Of a stretch of 64,000 nucleotides of DNA, positions 54,642 through 63,241 are shown piece by piece. Under the pieces are notes generated by a model. It ran no database searches and was not told the origin of the DNA. It saw nothing but the letters and a program-made list of their open reading frames with translations. Position 1 is the first letter of the stretch. Each line of letters begins with the position of its first letter. Source of the stretch: Bradyrhizobium genosp. L (GTDB lineage Bacteria; Pseudomonadota; Alphaproteobacteria; Rhizobiales; Xanthobacteraceae); assembly GCF_015624485.1 (NCBI RefSeq), contig NZ_CP061378.1, positions 930,001 to 994,000 of the forward strand, in the 5' to 3' direction. The translations under genes and the position numbers were made by a program.

Positions 54642-57293
54642 ATGGCGGCCGACAGCCAGAGGCCACAAGCGCAATCGGATCTGTTCCGGACCGTTGTAGT
54701 CGACGGTCCGCTCGCCCTGCGTATGGCTCGATTGAAAGCGGCGCGCGAGGGGGCGGTTGGGCATCAGATCGTGAGTCTTCCCCAGCTGGCCGCCCGCTTG
54801 GCGGGAGGGTTCGTGCGCCCCGCGCAACGAGAGGAGCTGGAGCCTGCGCTCGCCGAAGCACTCGCCGAAGGCGGATTCGCGGAACTGACGCCGTTGCAGA
54901 GTCTTCCCGGGACGGTGCGCGCCTTGGTGCGGACCTTCGAGCGGCTGTGGTCAGCAGGGTTCGATCTGTCCTCGGTGGCGCCTACACCGCGGCTCTCGGA
55001 CTTGGCCCTTATCGAGAGCCGTGTCAAGGCGCGCCTCGGACCCGGCGTCCTGACGCCGCCTGACTTGGCGGTGGCCGCCATCGCGCGGATCCGCCTTGCC
55101 CCCGATCTGCTCGGACCCGTTGCTCTTCAGCACATCGTCTGGATTCCACCGGTCTGGCGCAGCCTGCTTGCGGCTCTCGGCGAGGTGACGACTGTGACGG
55201 GGCTATCTGGTGAAGAGCCAGGCGGCGGGCCGACCACTGTGACCGCGTGGGTATGTGCCGATCCCCACGCTGAAGTCGTCGAGGCCTTGCGATGGGCACG
55301 CGAGCTGATCGCGAGTGGGACGGCTAAACCCGAAGAGATCGCGATCGCTACGGCCGCACCCGGGCCTTGGGATGAGTCCATGCAAACTCTCGTGGCGAGC
55401 GCCGAGTTGCCTGTCCATTTCTCGCACGGCACGCCGATCCTATCGACGGTCGACGGGCAGGCATGCGCGGCTTTAGCCGAACTCCTGGGGCAAGGGCTAT
55501 CGCAGGAGAGGGTACGGCGCTGGTTGGCTCATAGCATGCGGCGCTGCACCGCCTTGGAAGCGCTGCCTGACAATCCGTTGGCGGGAGTTCCAGGTCACGT
55601 TCATCTCAACGACTTCGTCCATTGGCGACGGGCGCTCGACTTGGCTCAGGCGCAGCGGACCGATGGAGCCCGGCCGTCGCTGTTGCTCCTGCCGGCCCTG
55701 GAGATGATATGCCGGGGATGGGCGGCAGCTGAGGAGGCCGGCCGGCGGCTTCTGCCGGCCCCGGCGGCTCGGGTCTGGAGCGCCGCAATGCGGGCTGGGC
55801 CGGCGGAGGCGCTGGCTTTCTCGCTAGCGACGTTGCGCACACCCGATGGCGCGGATCCAGGTAACAGCATCGTCTGGTGCCCGGCTGCGCATCTGGCGGG
55901 CGCCCCGCGACGGTTCGTGCGGCTGATTGGCCTCACCGCCGGCGGTTGGCCTCGAGGCGTTTCCGCCGATCCGCTCCTGCCTGACCATATCCTCTCCTTG
56001 GACGACGATCAGGCGCCGACACGTTCACAGACCGATCGGCGGGCGTTCGCTTCGATCGCGCGCTACGCCGAGAACCTTTCCTTCTCCTACAGTCGGCGCA
56101 ACGCCCGCGGAGGCCTGCAGACCCATAGCCCGCTTTTGCCTGCGCATCTGACACCGGTTCGGCTGGCCCGTCAGCGTATTCCTGAGCACGCCTTTAGCGC
56201 TGCGGACCGGCTGGCCGCTCGAGCCGAGGAGGCGCGGCAGAACCCGCGCATCGCGCGGGCCGTCGGATGCTGGCTGGCCCGCCGATCGGCCGACGTCGGG
56301 CCGCATGACGGGATTATCCAAGCCGATCATCCGGTGGTGATCCGCGCGTTGCAGCAGCCGCAATCGGCAACTTCCTTGCGGCGGCTGCTGCGCGACCCGC
56401 AGGGATTCGTCTGGCGCTACGCCCTCGGCTGGCGGGAGACCGTCGTTACTGACCCGGCGTTCGATTTGGACCCGCGAGCCTTTGGCGACCTGGTTCACCG
56501 GTTGCTGCAGCGGACCGTGAATGTTCTGGAGCAAGGACCCGGCTTCGGCCGGGCATCTGCTGACGAGCTCGAAGCGGCATTAGGTACGGCCAGCGCCGCG
56601 GTCCTTGTCGACTGGCCGCTCGAACGGTCGGCGCCGCCGCCGCTGCTGTGGCGCTACACGCTTGACCAAGCCCGGACGGTGGCATTACGCGCCTTGCAGC
56701 TCGATCCGAGCTTTGAGGCAGGTACCCGCAGCTGGACCGAAGTGCGGTTCGGGGACCCCGACGGAATCGAGGCTGACCCAAACGCTCCATGGGATCCGCG
56801 CGAGATCGTTCCGGTGCCCGGCGTGCAGCTCGCGATCCGCGGCGCCATCGATCGACTCGAGCTCGACACCGGCGATCGGCGAGCTCGCGTCACCGACTAC
56901 AAGACAGGAGCGGTTCCTAAGGCGCCGAACGACCTGCGGCTGGGAGGCGGCACCGAACTGCAACGCGTGTTATACGCAGTGGCCGTCGCCCACCATCGGC
57001 CGGAGACTCGAATACAGACCCGGCTGGTGTTTCTGGCGGAGGAGAACCCGCAGCCTTATCCGCTTCGAGGTGAAGATCTGGATCAGGCGCTTGCTGACGC
57101 CGCTCAGCACCTCAAGGCCGGTGTGACTCTCATACGGGCTGGGACCAGTTTGCCGGGTCCGCACGATCCCTGGGAGGATTGGAACGACCTGCGTATCGCG
57201 CTGCCGGCTATCGGGGAGCCTTTCACCAGGATCAAGGACGCGGCGTTTCGTCGGGCATTCGGCGATTTCGCTGCAGTGTGGCGGGCGCGATGA
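54642..57293 (+). CDS. AddB-like protein with C-terminal RecB-family nuclease
   Basis: 883 residues from ATG 54642 (GGGGGAGG site). The N-terminal ~600 residues resemble AddB in layout but I see no Walker A P-loop, so the helicase half is probably inactive or structural. The C-terminus has a RecB-type PD-(D/E)XK: FGDLVHRLLQ (His), QLAIRGAIDRLELDTG (Asp), RVTDYKTGAVP (Asp752, Lys754) and LQRVLYAVAVAH (Gln774). The stop overlaps the AddA-like ATG as ATGA. Genuine AddB also carries Fe-S cysteines, which I do not see here. Confidence 0.72.
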   Translation: MAADSQRPQAQSDLFRTVVVDGPLALRMARLKAAREGAVGHQIVSLPQLAARLAGGFVRPAQREELEPALAEALAEGGFAELTPLQSLPGTVRALVRTFERLWSAGFDLSSVAPTPRLSDLALIESRVKARLGPGVLTPPDLAVAAIARIRLAPDLLGPVALQHIVWIPPVWRSLLAALGEVTTVTGLSGEEPGGGPTTVTAWVCADPHAEVVEALRWARELIASGTAKPEEIAIATAAPGPWDESMQTLVASAELPVHFSHGTPILSTVDGQACAALAELLGQGLSQERVRRWLAHSMRRCTALEALPDNPLAGVPGHVHLNDFVHWRRALDLAQAQRTDGARPSLLLLPALEMICRGWAAAEEAGRRLLPAPAARVWSAAMRAGPAEALAFSLATLRTPDGADPGNSIVWCPAAHLAGAPRRFVRLIGLTAGGWPRGVSADPLLPDHILSLDDDQAPTRSQTDRRAFASIARYAENLSFSYSRRNARGGLQTHSPLLPAHLTPVRLARQRIPEHAFSAADRLAARAEEARQNPRIARAVGCWLARRSADVGPHDGIIQADHPVVIRALQQPQSATSLRRLLRDPQGFVWRYALGWRETVVTDPAFDLDPRAFGDLVHRLLQRTVNVLEQGPGFGRASADELEAALGTASAAVLVDWPLERSAPPPLLWRYTLDQARTVALRALQLDPSFEAGTRSWTEVRFGDPDGIEADPNAPWDPREIVPVPGVQLAIRGAIDRLELDTGDRRARVTDYKTGAVPKAPNDLRLGGGTELQRVLYAVAVAHHRPETRIQTRLVFLAEENPQPYPLRGEDLDQALADAAQHLKAGVTLIRAGTSLPGPHDPWEDWNDLRIALPAIGEPFTRIKDAAFRRAFGDFAAVWRAR

Positions 57294-60200
57294 CCGAGCC
57301 TCGGGATATTGCGGCCCGGGTGCGGGCTCTGTCTGACTTCGGTTCGACGCTATTGGTGGAGGCGGCCGCCGGCACGGGCAAGACATCGCTGCTGGCCGGA
57401 CGGATTGCACTGCTGTTGGCGAGCGGCGTGCCGCCCGCGTCGATTGCCGCCATCACCTTTACGCGGCTTGCGGCGGACGAGCTCGCCGGCCGGGTACGCG
57501 AGACCATCGAGGACCTCTTGGCGAAGAGGGTCCCGCGCCCGTTGCAGGCGGTTCTTCCTGTGGGGCTCGACGACAACCAGCACCGCGCCCTGGAGGCGGC
57601 GGCAGCAGGATTTGACGCCCTGACGACCGCGACCATCCACGGTTTCTGCCAAGAGATCCTGTGCCGCTATGCCGTCGAGGCCGATGTCGACCCCGGCGCG
57701 GTGGTCTTGGACAAGGACGGGGCAGAACTGGCTTTCGGACAGGTGTTCGAGGCCTGGCTCGGCCGGCGGCTTGGCGAAGGCGGGCGGCCGGACGATCCGA
57801 TCGCGATCCTGGCGCAGCGCGATCCGCGCAAGTCGACGAAAACCTTGCGCGAGATGGCTGATTTCCGTCGCAAACATCGCAACGCGACGGCGCCAGTGGT
57901 GGACCTGACCAGCCGGCCGGACCTTGCGTTCAGTGACGCGGTGGATACGTTCAGACGGGCCGCGGCCGCTGCACCGGCCGACAATCGCACCACTATCGTC
58001 CTACAGAATCTGGAGGCGCTGGACCATCACTTTCGAGACGGCTTCGCTGTCGTCACTGACTTCTCCCGCCTGTGGCGATTGGCCCATCCGCCTCGGCTGA
58101 ACTGCATGGCGAAGGATTCTTTCGACCTCCAGCGCCCTCGGCATCTCGGAACGTCGGCGCCAACGGCTGCAGCTGTCCACCTTGAGCTGGTGGCGGCCTA
58201 CGAGTTCAGCGACGCAGCCTATCGGCGTTTAATGGGCATTATCAGCAGCGGCGTTTTCGCCACTCTGTTCCCGGAGCTGGACGAGGTGCTCGCCGACTAT
58301 GACGCCTACAAGCGCCGGGCGGCGCTCCTCGATTTCGATGATCTTCTGATCCGCACCCGGCGGCTGTTGCACGGCCATGAGTCGGTCCGCCTGGCTCTCG
58401 CGGCGCGCTATCGCCACCTTCTCGTAGATGAGTTCCAGGACACCGATCCCAGCCAGTGCGACATCATCTTCCGGATCACGGCGGCCGAGCCGGCCGAGCA
58501 ATGGACGGAGCTCGCGCCCCGTGCCGGCGCTCTCTTCCTGGTTGGCGATCCTAAGCAGGCGATCTTCCAGTTCCGCGGCGCTCACATCTCCAACTACGAG
58601 GTCGCCAAAGCAGTGATCGTGCGGGCTTGGCCCGACAATGTTCTCCAGATAAGCGCCAATTTCCGCTCGCGCGAGGGAGTGCTGACCTATGTCAATGGCG
58701 CTTTCCGGGCTGCTCTGAACGCGGTGTCGCAGCCAGGTTATGTCGAACTGGAAGCCACGCGAAGAGACGATCCGGCGCGCCCGAGCGCTACCCGGCTGTC
58801 CATCGCGGCGCCTCCGGGCTCCAACCGCGAGGCCCTGCAGATCGAGGAAGCCGACGCTGTCGCAGCAGTCTGCGCAAAGCTGGTGGGTGCACGGCTCCTG
58901 CGAGAAGCTGATGGCCGCATCCGGCCGGTGCTTGCGCGCGATATCGCTTTGCTTGTGCCGACCAGCAACAGCCTCTGGCTGTTCGAGCGAGCGTTGCGCA
59001 GGGTCGGACTTCCCATCGCTTCCCAGGCGGGGAAGGGACTCTATCGCCGCCAGGAGACGCTGGATGTCATTGCCCTGGTGCGGGTGTTGGCAGACGCCAA
59101 GGACACTGCCGCCTTCGGCGCTTTAATGAGGGGCCCATTGGTCGGCTTCACCGATCAGGCCCTGCTCGACATCGCCGCGGCGCTGCCTGAGCGGGACGGG
59201 CGGCCAGGTGTCTTTACGGCGGCCACCCCGCTCGACGATATCGCCGATCTGGAAGCGCGTGCGGTGATGTCCGATCTGGTGGCGCTGCGCCGTCGCGCGC
59301 GGTTCACCAGCCCGGCACAGCTGCTCGGCGAGGCGATCGAGCGGCTCAGCGTACGCGTCGCAATCTCGCTGCGCGATGATCCGCGTCACGCGGCAGCGGC
59401 CACGGCCAATATCGACGTCATCCTGGAGCGCGCGGCTCGTTACGGGGTCCGTGGACTTCGCCGGCTTGCTGCGGATCTCCACGCGGACTGGCGTGATAAC
59501 CGCGAGGCGTCCGAGGGTTGGGGCGAGGTCGATGGCGACGCTGTCTCTATCGTCACCATGCACAGCGCCAAGGGGCTCGAATGGCCCATTGTGATCCCCA
59601 TCAACGGCGTAGTGCGACCGCGCTCGCCTGACCGATTTGTCCGCCATCCTGATCGCGGCACGCTCCATTGGCTGGTCGGTGACATCGCTGCGCCAGAGCT
59701 TGCAGAAACGGTCCGCCAGGATGCAGAGAGTCAGCAACGTGAAAGGGTGCGGCTTTGGTATGTGGCGTGCACGCGCGCCCGGGACTTCTTGATCTTACCC
59801 CATCATCCGGATGCAAATGCACGCTCCTGGGGGCGCGTGCTTGACCTTGGCGCTGCCGGCCTGCCGGAGATCAATCTGGACGCTTTTGAGGGGGGCCCGA
59901 CAGCCGCGGGCGATCCGCCTGCCAATGGCCAGGACGCTGCGACCTTCGCAGAGGAGGCGAACCGCATCGCTGCGGCGAGTCCGCCCATTACCTGGTTGCG
60001 GCCCAGCGACCACGATGCCGACCGAGCCCAGAGGGTAGAAGTCGTTTCGGACTCCATCGACGAGGAGGAGACATGGATCGCCACTGGCGGGCGCTTGCGG
60101 GGCTTGGTGCTGCACAAGCTGATGGAGGAAATCCTGGAGGAGGATTTGGTTGAAGAGGCTGGCGCGCTCGCCGGGCGGGCGCGCGAGCTGGCCGCCCAGC

Positions 60201-60574
60201 TCCTCGCTCCGGGCGAGACTGATGAGAGCCTCGCGGATGTTGCGGAACTTGCCCAGACTGTGCTTCGCACGCTCGCCTTACCCGATGTTGCCGGTTTGCG
60301 GCCGCGGCTGCGTGCGGAGTTGCCGATCTATGCCGTGATCGGGCCAGCGAGCGAAGCCCAGCCGATGGCGGGCCGGGTGGACGCTGCGGTTCGCGCAGAG
60401 GATGGCGCGTTCGAGGTGGTCGTGGACTGGAAGAGCGACATAGCGCCGGGCACGCAGCAACTGGCCGACCATGTAGACCAGCTTCGGCTTTATCTGGAGG
60501 CAACCGGCGCGCCGCGCGGCGCCCTGGTCTATATGAGCCTCGGACGGGTTCGGTGGGTCGAACCCGCAAACTGA
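57290..60574 (+). CDS. AddA-like UvrD helicase with C-terminal nuclease
   Basis: 1094 residues. Helicase motifs: Walker A EAAAGTGKTSLLAG (25-32), TFTRLAADELAGR, TIHGFCQEIL, motif II LLVDEFQDTDPSQC (378-390), LFLVGDPKQAIFQFRGA, ANFRS, motif V VTMHSAKGLEWPIVI and LWYVACTRARDFLIL. The C-terminal nuclease reads GRVDAAVRA (Asp1031), VVVDWKSD (Asp1046, Lys1048) and DQLRLYLE (Gln1064). A helicase-nuclease like AddA/RecB. With the AddB-like partner it may process DNA ends of invaders. It ends 12 bp from the stop of the convergent pPIWI-RE gene. No chi-recognition evidence. Confidence 0.8.
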   Translation: MTEPRDIAARVRALSDFGSTLLVEAAAGTGKTSLLAGRIALLLASGVPPASIAAITFTRLAADELAGRVRETIEDLLAKRVPRPLQAVLPVGLDDNQHRALEAAAAGFDALTTATIHGFCQEILCRYAVEADVDPGAVVLDKDGAELAFGQVFEAWLGRRLGEGGRPDDPIAILAQRDPRKSTKTLREMADFRRKHRNATAPVVDLTSRPDLAFSDAVDTFRRAAAAAPADNRTTIVLQNLEALDHHFRDGFAVVTDFSRLWRLAHPPRLNCMAKDSFDLQRPRHLGTSAPTAAAVHLELVAAYEFSDAAYRRLMGIISSGVFATLFPELDEVLADYDAYKRRAALLDFDDLLIRTRRLLHGHESVRLALAARYRHLLVDEFQDTDPSQCDIIFRITAAEPAEQWTELAPRAGALFLVGDPKQAIFQFRGAHISNYEVAKAVIVRAWPDNVLQISANFRSREGVLTYVNGAFRAALNAVSQPGYVELEATRRDDPARPSATRLSIAAPPGSNREALQIEEADAVAAVCAKLVGARLLREADGRIRPVLARDIALLVPTSNSLWLFERALRRVGLPIASQAGKGLYRRQETLDVIALVRVLADAKDTAAFGALMRGPLVGFTDQALLDIAAALPERDGRPGVFTAATPLDDIADLEARAVMSDLVALRRRARFTSPAQLLGEAIERLSVRVAISLRDDPRHAAAATANIDVILERAARYGVRGLRRLAADLHADWRDNREASEGWGEVDGDAVSIVTMHSAKGLEWPIVIPINGVVRPRSPDRFVRHPDRGTLHWLVGDIAAPELAETVRQDAESQQRERVRLWYVACTRARDFLILPHHPDANARSWGRVLDLGAAGLPEINLDAFEGGPTAAGDPPANGQDAATFAEEANRIAAASPPITWLRPSDHDADRAQRVEVVSDSIDEEETWIATGGRLRGLVLHKLMEEILEEDLVEEAGALAGRARELAAQLLAPGETDESLADVAELAQTVLRTLALPDVAGLRPRLRAELPIYAVIGPASEAQPMAGRVDAAVRAEDGAFEVVVDWKSDIAPGTQQLADHVDQLRLYLEATGAPRGALVYMSLGRVRWVEPAN

Positions 60575-60586
60575 GGGCGACCTGGA

Positions 60587-63241
60587 CTAGAGGGTTACGC
60601 CGCCGCCGAGCTTGCGAAGCTCATGCAGGGGGAAAGGACGCGCGGTGTCGGTGTCATATTGGGCATGCGCACCACGCAGTCGGTGGACCAGGGTCGCAAG
60701 GGTCAGGGGATCGTCTCCATCCTGGCGAAAGGCGACGCAGATCTCGTCCATCTGTGAGCTGACCCGGCCCAGGCTCTCCTTTGGCCGGCGTACGCCTTCT
60801 TCAATTTCGGCGTGTCGCGAGATGCGGGCAGCGTAATGCTGGGCATTGGAGACCGTAACCGGCTTCTGTTTCAAGCCGTAGAAGGTGCGTGTCGCCGCGC
60901 CCCAGACGAAGAGGCCGCTCGGCCAACTGGTTTCCGTGTCGTGGTGATAATAGGGTTGCCGCTTGGGATCGGGGCTGGTGCGAACGATCCGCAGATTGGG
61001 CAGGTCATTGGGCGTCAGCGTTCTGTTGGCAATCGTCAGGTGATCGAAGACCAACCTTCCATTCGCCAATGCCGACAGCCTGTGGGTAAGGGTTTCCCCC
61101 TCGCAAATCACCAACGCCGGGCCGACCCGGTTGATATCCTCCATCGCCATGGTGAAGAAGGTCTCGAACTTGGCGAGGTTCTCCTCCTGGCGGCCTCGAC
61201 CGAATTTGCCGTAATCGCCCTTCAGGATCCGCAGGTAAGTGACTGCATAGGGCGCCCATTGCGGCGTTCCGGTCTCGTCCGGAAGCGCGCACTCCAGTCG
61301 CCCTTCTTTGGTACGGGCGGCAAGCGGAAAGGCGTGGCCTTTGCGCTGCTGGCCCGCCACGAGGTCGGCGTTCCTCTGGATGATTGTGAGTGCGGCCGGC
61401 TGGAGGTCCTGCGGCAGGTCTTCCACCGGCAGGACACCGAGCATACGGAGGCAGTCGCTGAAAGCCGATCCATATTTGGCCTTCATCACGCTCTCAGACA
61501 GCGCCTCGACTGAAGTAAGCACGACTTGGGGAAGAAGATAGGCCTGCGCAAGCGCTCGTCGCGCAAGCTGGAACGGATCGCCCGTGCGTCCTTGCAACGC
61601 CTCAGGCATTTCCAGGATCGCCCAGCCGATGCCGATGGTTTGGGCGCGGACCCCGGCCACGTAGGCGACCATGGCTTTTTGTGCGTCGTCGAAAGCCTGT
61701 GAGCGGTTCATCTCGCGGATGCTGCGCAGCTGGGCAGGGTTGAGGGTTTTTGCTTCCTCCGTCGTCGCCTCGGCCCACGAAATCTCCTCGGCCAACACAC
61801 CGGCGTTGACGGGATGCAACCGGATGGTGAGGCCACAGCACCACGATAACACCCCGTCCTCCTGGGCCTGCGGCGGGCCGAGTTCGTCAAGGAGCGCGCG
61901 GGTGATCCGCTCGGGCGCGTCGTCGCGACGCTGGAAGATGAACAGGTCGATCTCGGGGCTCGGTGCGCCCACCGCTGTCAAGGCCATGCGGACGGCACGC
62001 CGGCGAGCGGCGAAGGTCTCGTCGTCCGCCTTGCTGTTGAACGGCTTGTCCAACGGCATGACCTGGCGGGCGCGGGTCATCGGCTCGACTGCTTTGAAGC
62101 CGGCTTTGGCGAGGGCCTGATTCAGAGAGACACCAATGTCATGGCGGTCGGGCCAGGAAATGCCGGTGCCGCCGGGCAGCCAGTCATCGCCATGCACGGT
62201 TCCGAGGCGCGGCAGCACCCAGAGCCCGTCCTCATCGACCACCGGCTGGGCCAGCTCGGCCGGAGCGAGGGCGGCACGGCCGGTCAGGCGACGAACGAGG
62301 TCGAAGACCTTCTGATCGTCCTTGTGCGGCCAATAGCCGATCGTGGGTCCATGTTCGCCCTTGGACGGTGCCGGGCCGCTTCTGGCGCGGAAGTCGAACG
62401 AAGTGTGGCGATAGACGTCGGCAGAGGCGGACTCCATCGCCGGCATGAAGACGTCAAGCGCGCGATTGGGGTCATTGCGGCCCGTCCATCCGTCAACGGC
62501 CCCCCAATTGCGGATGGAAGGCCGGGCGAGGAGGTGCAGCTGCGGACGCTCGGGATAAGTCGGTGTGTAGAGAGTGATGACCTCGCTCCAAAGGCCCCGC
62601 TTTGTCTGACGCGGCGGGAAGGCGACCAGCTCTACTCCCGTGAAGGCATCGCTTTGTGCGGCCTTGGCCACGAGCACGCGTTGCGCACCGCTCCGGAAGC
62701 GCAGGTCTTGACCTGCCAACGCGCCCAGCGCGTGGGCGGCGATCGCATCGAACAGAAGATTGTCCGCCGGACTCGGGCAGGCGCCCTTCTGAGCCTGCAG
62801 CGCGCCATTCACTTGCAGTTTGGTCCAACTGGCCGTGTCCATCGCGGTCCCGGCAATCGCCGCGCGCGTCGGCGCCGGCTTATCGGGGTAGATCAGGGTC
62901 AGCCATAGGCCGATCGCCGCCTGGACGCGCCGACGCAGGTCTTCGTCGGTGGCGACATCGCCTGTGATGAAGAAGGAAAGAGGCCGACTCTGGGTTTCGG
63001 CGTCGAACTGGTGGCGCCGCATGAAGGCGATCTCGGGAACAAACCAGGCCAGGATCTCGGAGAGCCCATCGAGGCGCAGGGTCGACGGAGCGTCATTCGG
63101 GCGCTTGGATTTCTCGCGCGACCATGCCTGCAAGGTTTCTTGCGCGTCTGGGGACAAACGGTAGCGCGTCAGCACCAGATTATCCTGGGCGGTGAAGCCG
63201 GCTTCCCAGACATTCAGGTCGAGCGAATTGACGTTAGCCAT
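60587..63241 (-). CDS. pPIWI-RE family PIWI protein
   Basis: 884 residues. The C-terminal ~300 residues have the RNase H-like PIWI fold layout of the pPIWI-RE family (DUF3893/DUF3962-type): ALVICEGETLTHRLSAL, LRIVRTSPDPKRQPYYHH (Arg754), SGLFVWGAATRTFYGLKQKP and SSQMDEICVAF (Glu833), which I take as the family's defining Arg and Glu. The N-terminal ~350 residues are a separate module (EILAWFVPEIAFMRRHQFDA). These proteins are thought to use guide nucleic acids or recognise R-loops in plasmid/phage defence. ATG 63241 overlaps the helicase stop by 8 nt; the longer frame up to 63466 is only read-through of the helicase region. Confidence 0.78.
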   Translation of the reverse strand: MANVNSLDLNVWEAGFTAQDNLVLTRYRLSPDAQETLQAWSREKSKRPNDAPSTLRLDGLSEILAWFVPEIAFMRRHQFDAETQSRPLSFFITGDVATDEDLRRRVQAAIGLWLTLIYPDKPAPTRAAIAGTAMDTASWTKLQVNGALQAQKGACPSPADNLLFDAIAAHALGALAGQDLRFRSGAQRVLVAKAAQSDAFTGVELVAFPPRQTKRGLWSEVITLYTPTYPERPQLHLLARPSIRNWGAVDGWTGRNDPNRALDVFMPAMESASADVYRHTSFDFRARSGPAPSKGEHGPTIGYWPHKDDQKVFDLVRRLTGRAALAPAELAQPVVDEDGLWVLPRLGTVHGDDWLPGGTGISWPDRHDIGVSLNQALAKAGFKAVEPMTRARQVMPLDKPFNSKADDETFAARRRAVRMALTAVGAPSPEIDLFIFQRRDDAPERITRALLDELGPPQAQEDGVLSWCCGLTIRLHPVNAGVLAEEISWAEATTEEAKTLNPAQLRSIREMNRSQAFDDAQKAMVAYVAGVRAQTIGIGWAILEMPEALQGRTGDPFQLARRALAQAYLLPQVVLTSVEALSESVMKAKYGSAFSDCLRMLGVLPVEDLPQDLQPAALTIIQRNADLVAGQQRKGHAFPLAARTKEGRLECALPDETGTPQWAPYAVTYLRILKGDYGKFGRGRQEENLAKFETFFTMAMEDINRVGPALVICEGETLTHRLSALANGRLVFDHLTIANRTLTPNDLPNLRIVRTSPDPKRQPYYHHDTETSWPSGLFVWGAATRTFYGLKQKPVTVSNAQHYAARISRHAEIEEGVRRPKESLGRVSSQMDEICVAFRQDGDDPLTLATLVHRLRGAHAQYDTDTARPFPLHELRKLGGGVTL

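Noticed and set aside
54642..60574. Housekeeping addAB
   Set aside because: Position in a defence island, coupling to a HEPN gene and the missing P-loop/Fe-S cysteines in the AddB-like protein argue against it, though without the rest of the genome it cannot be excluded.
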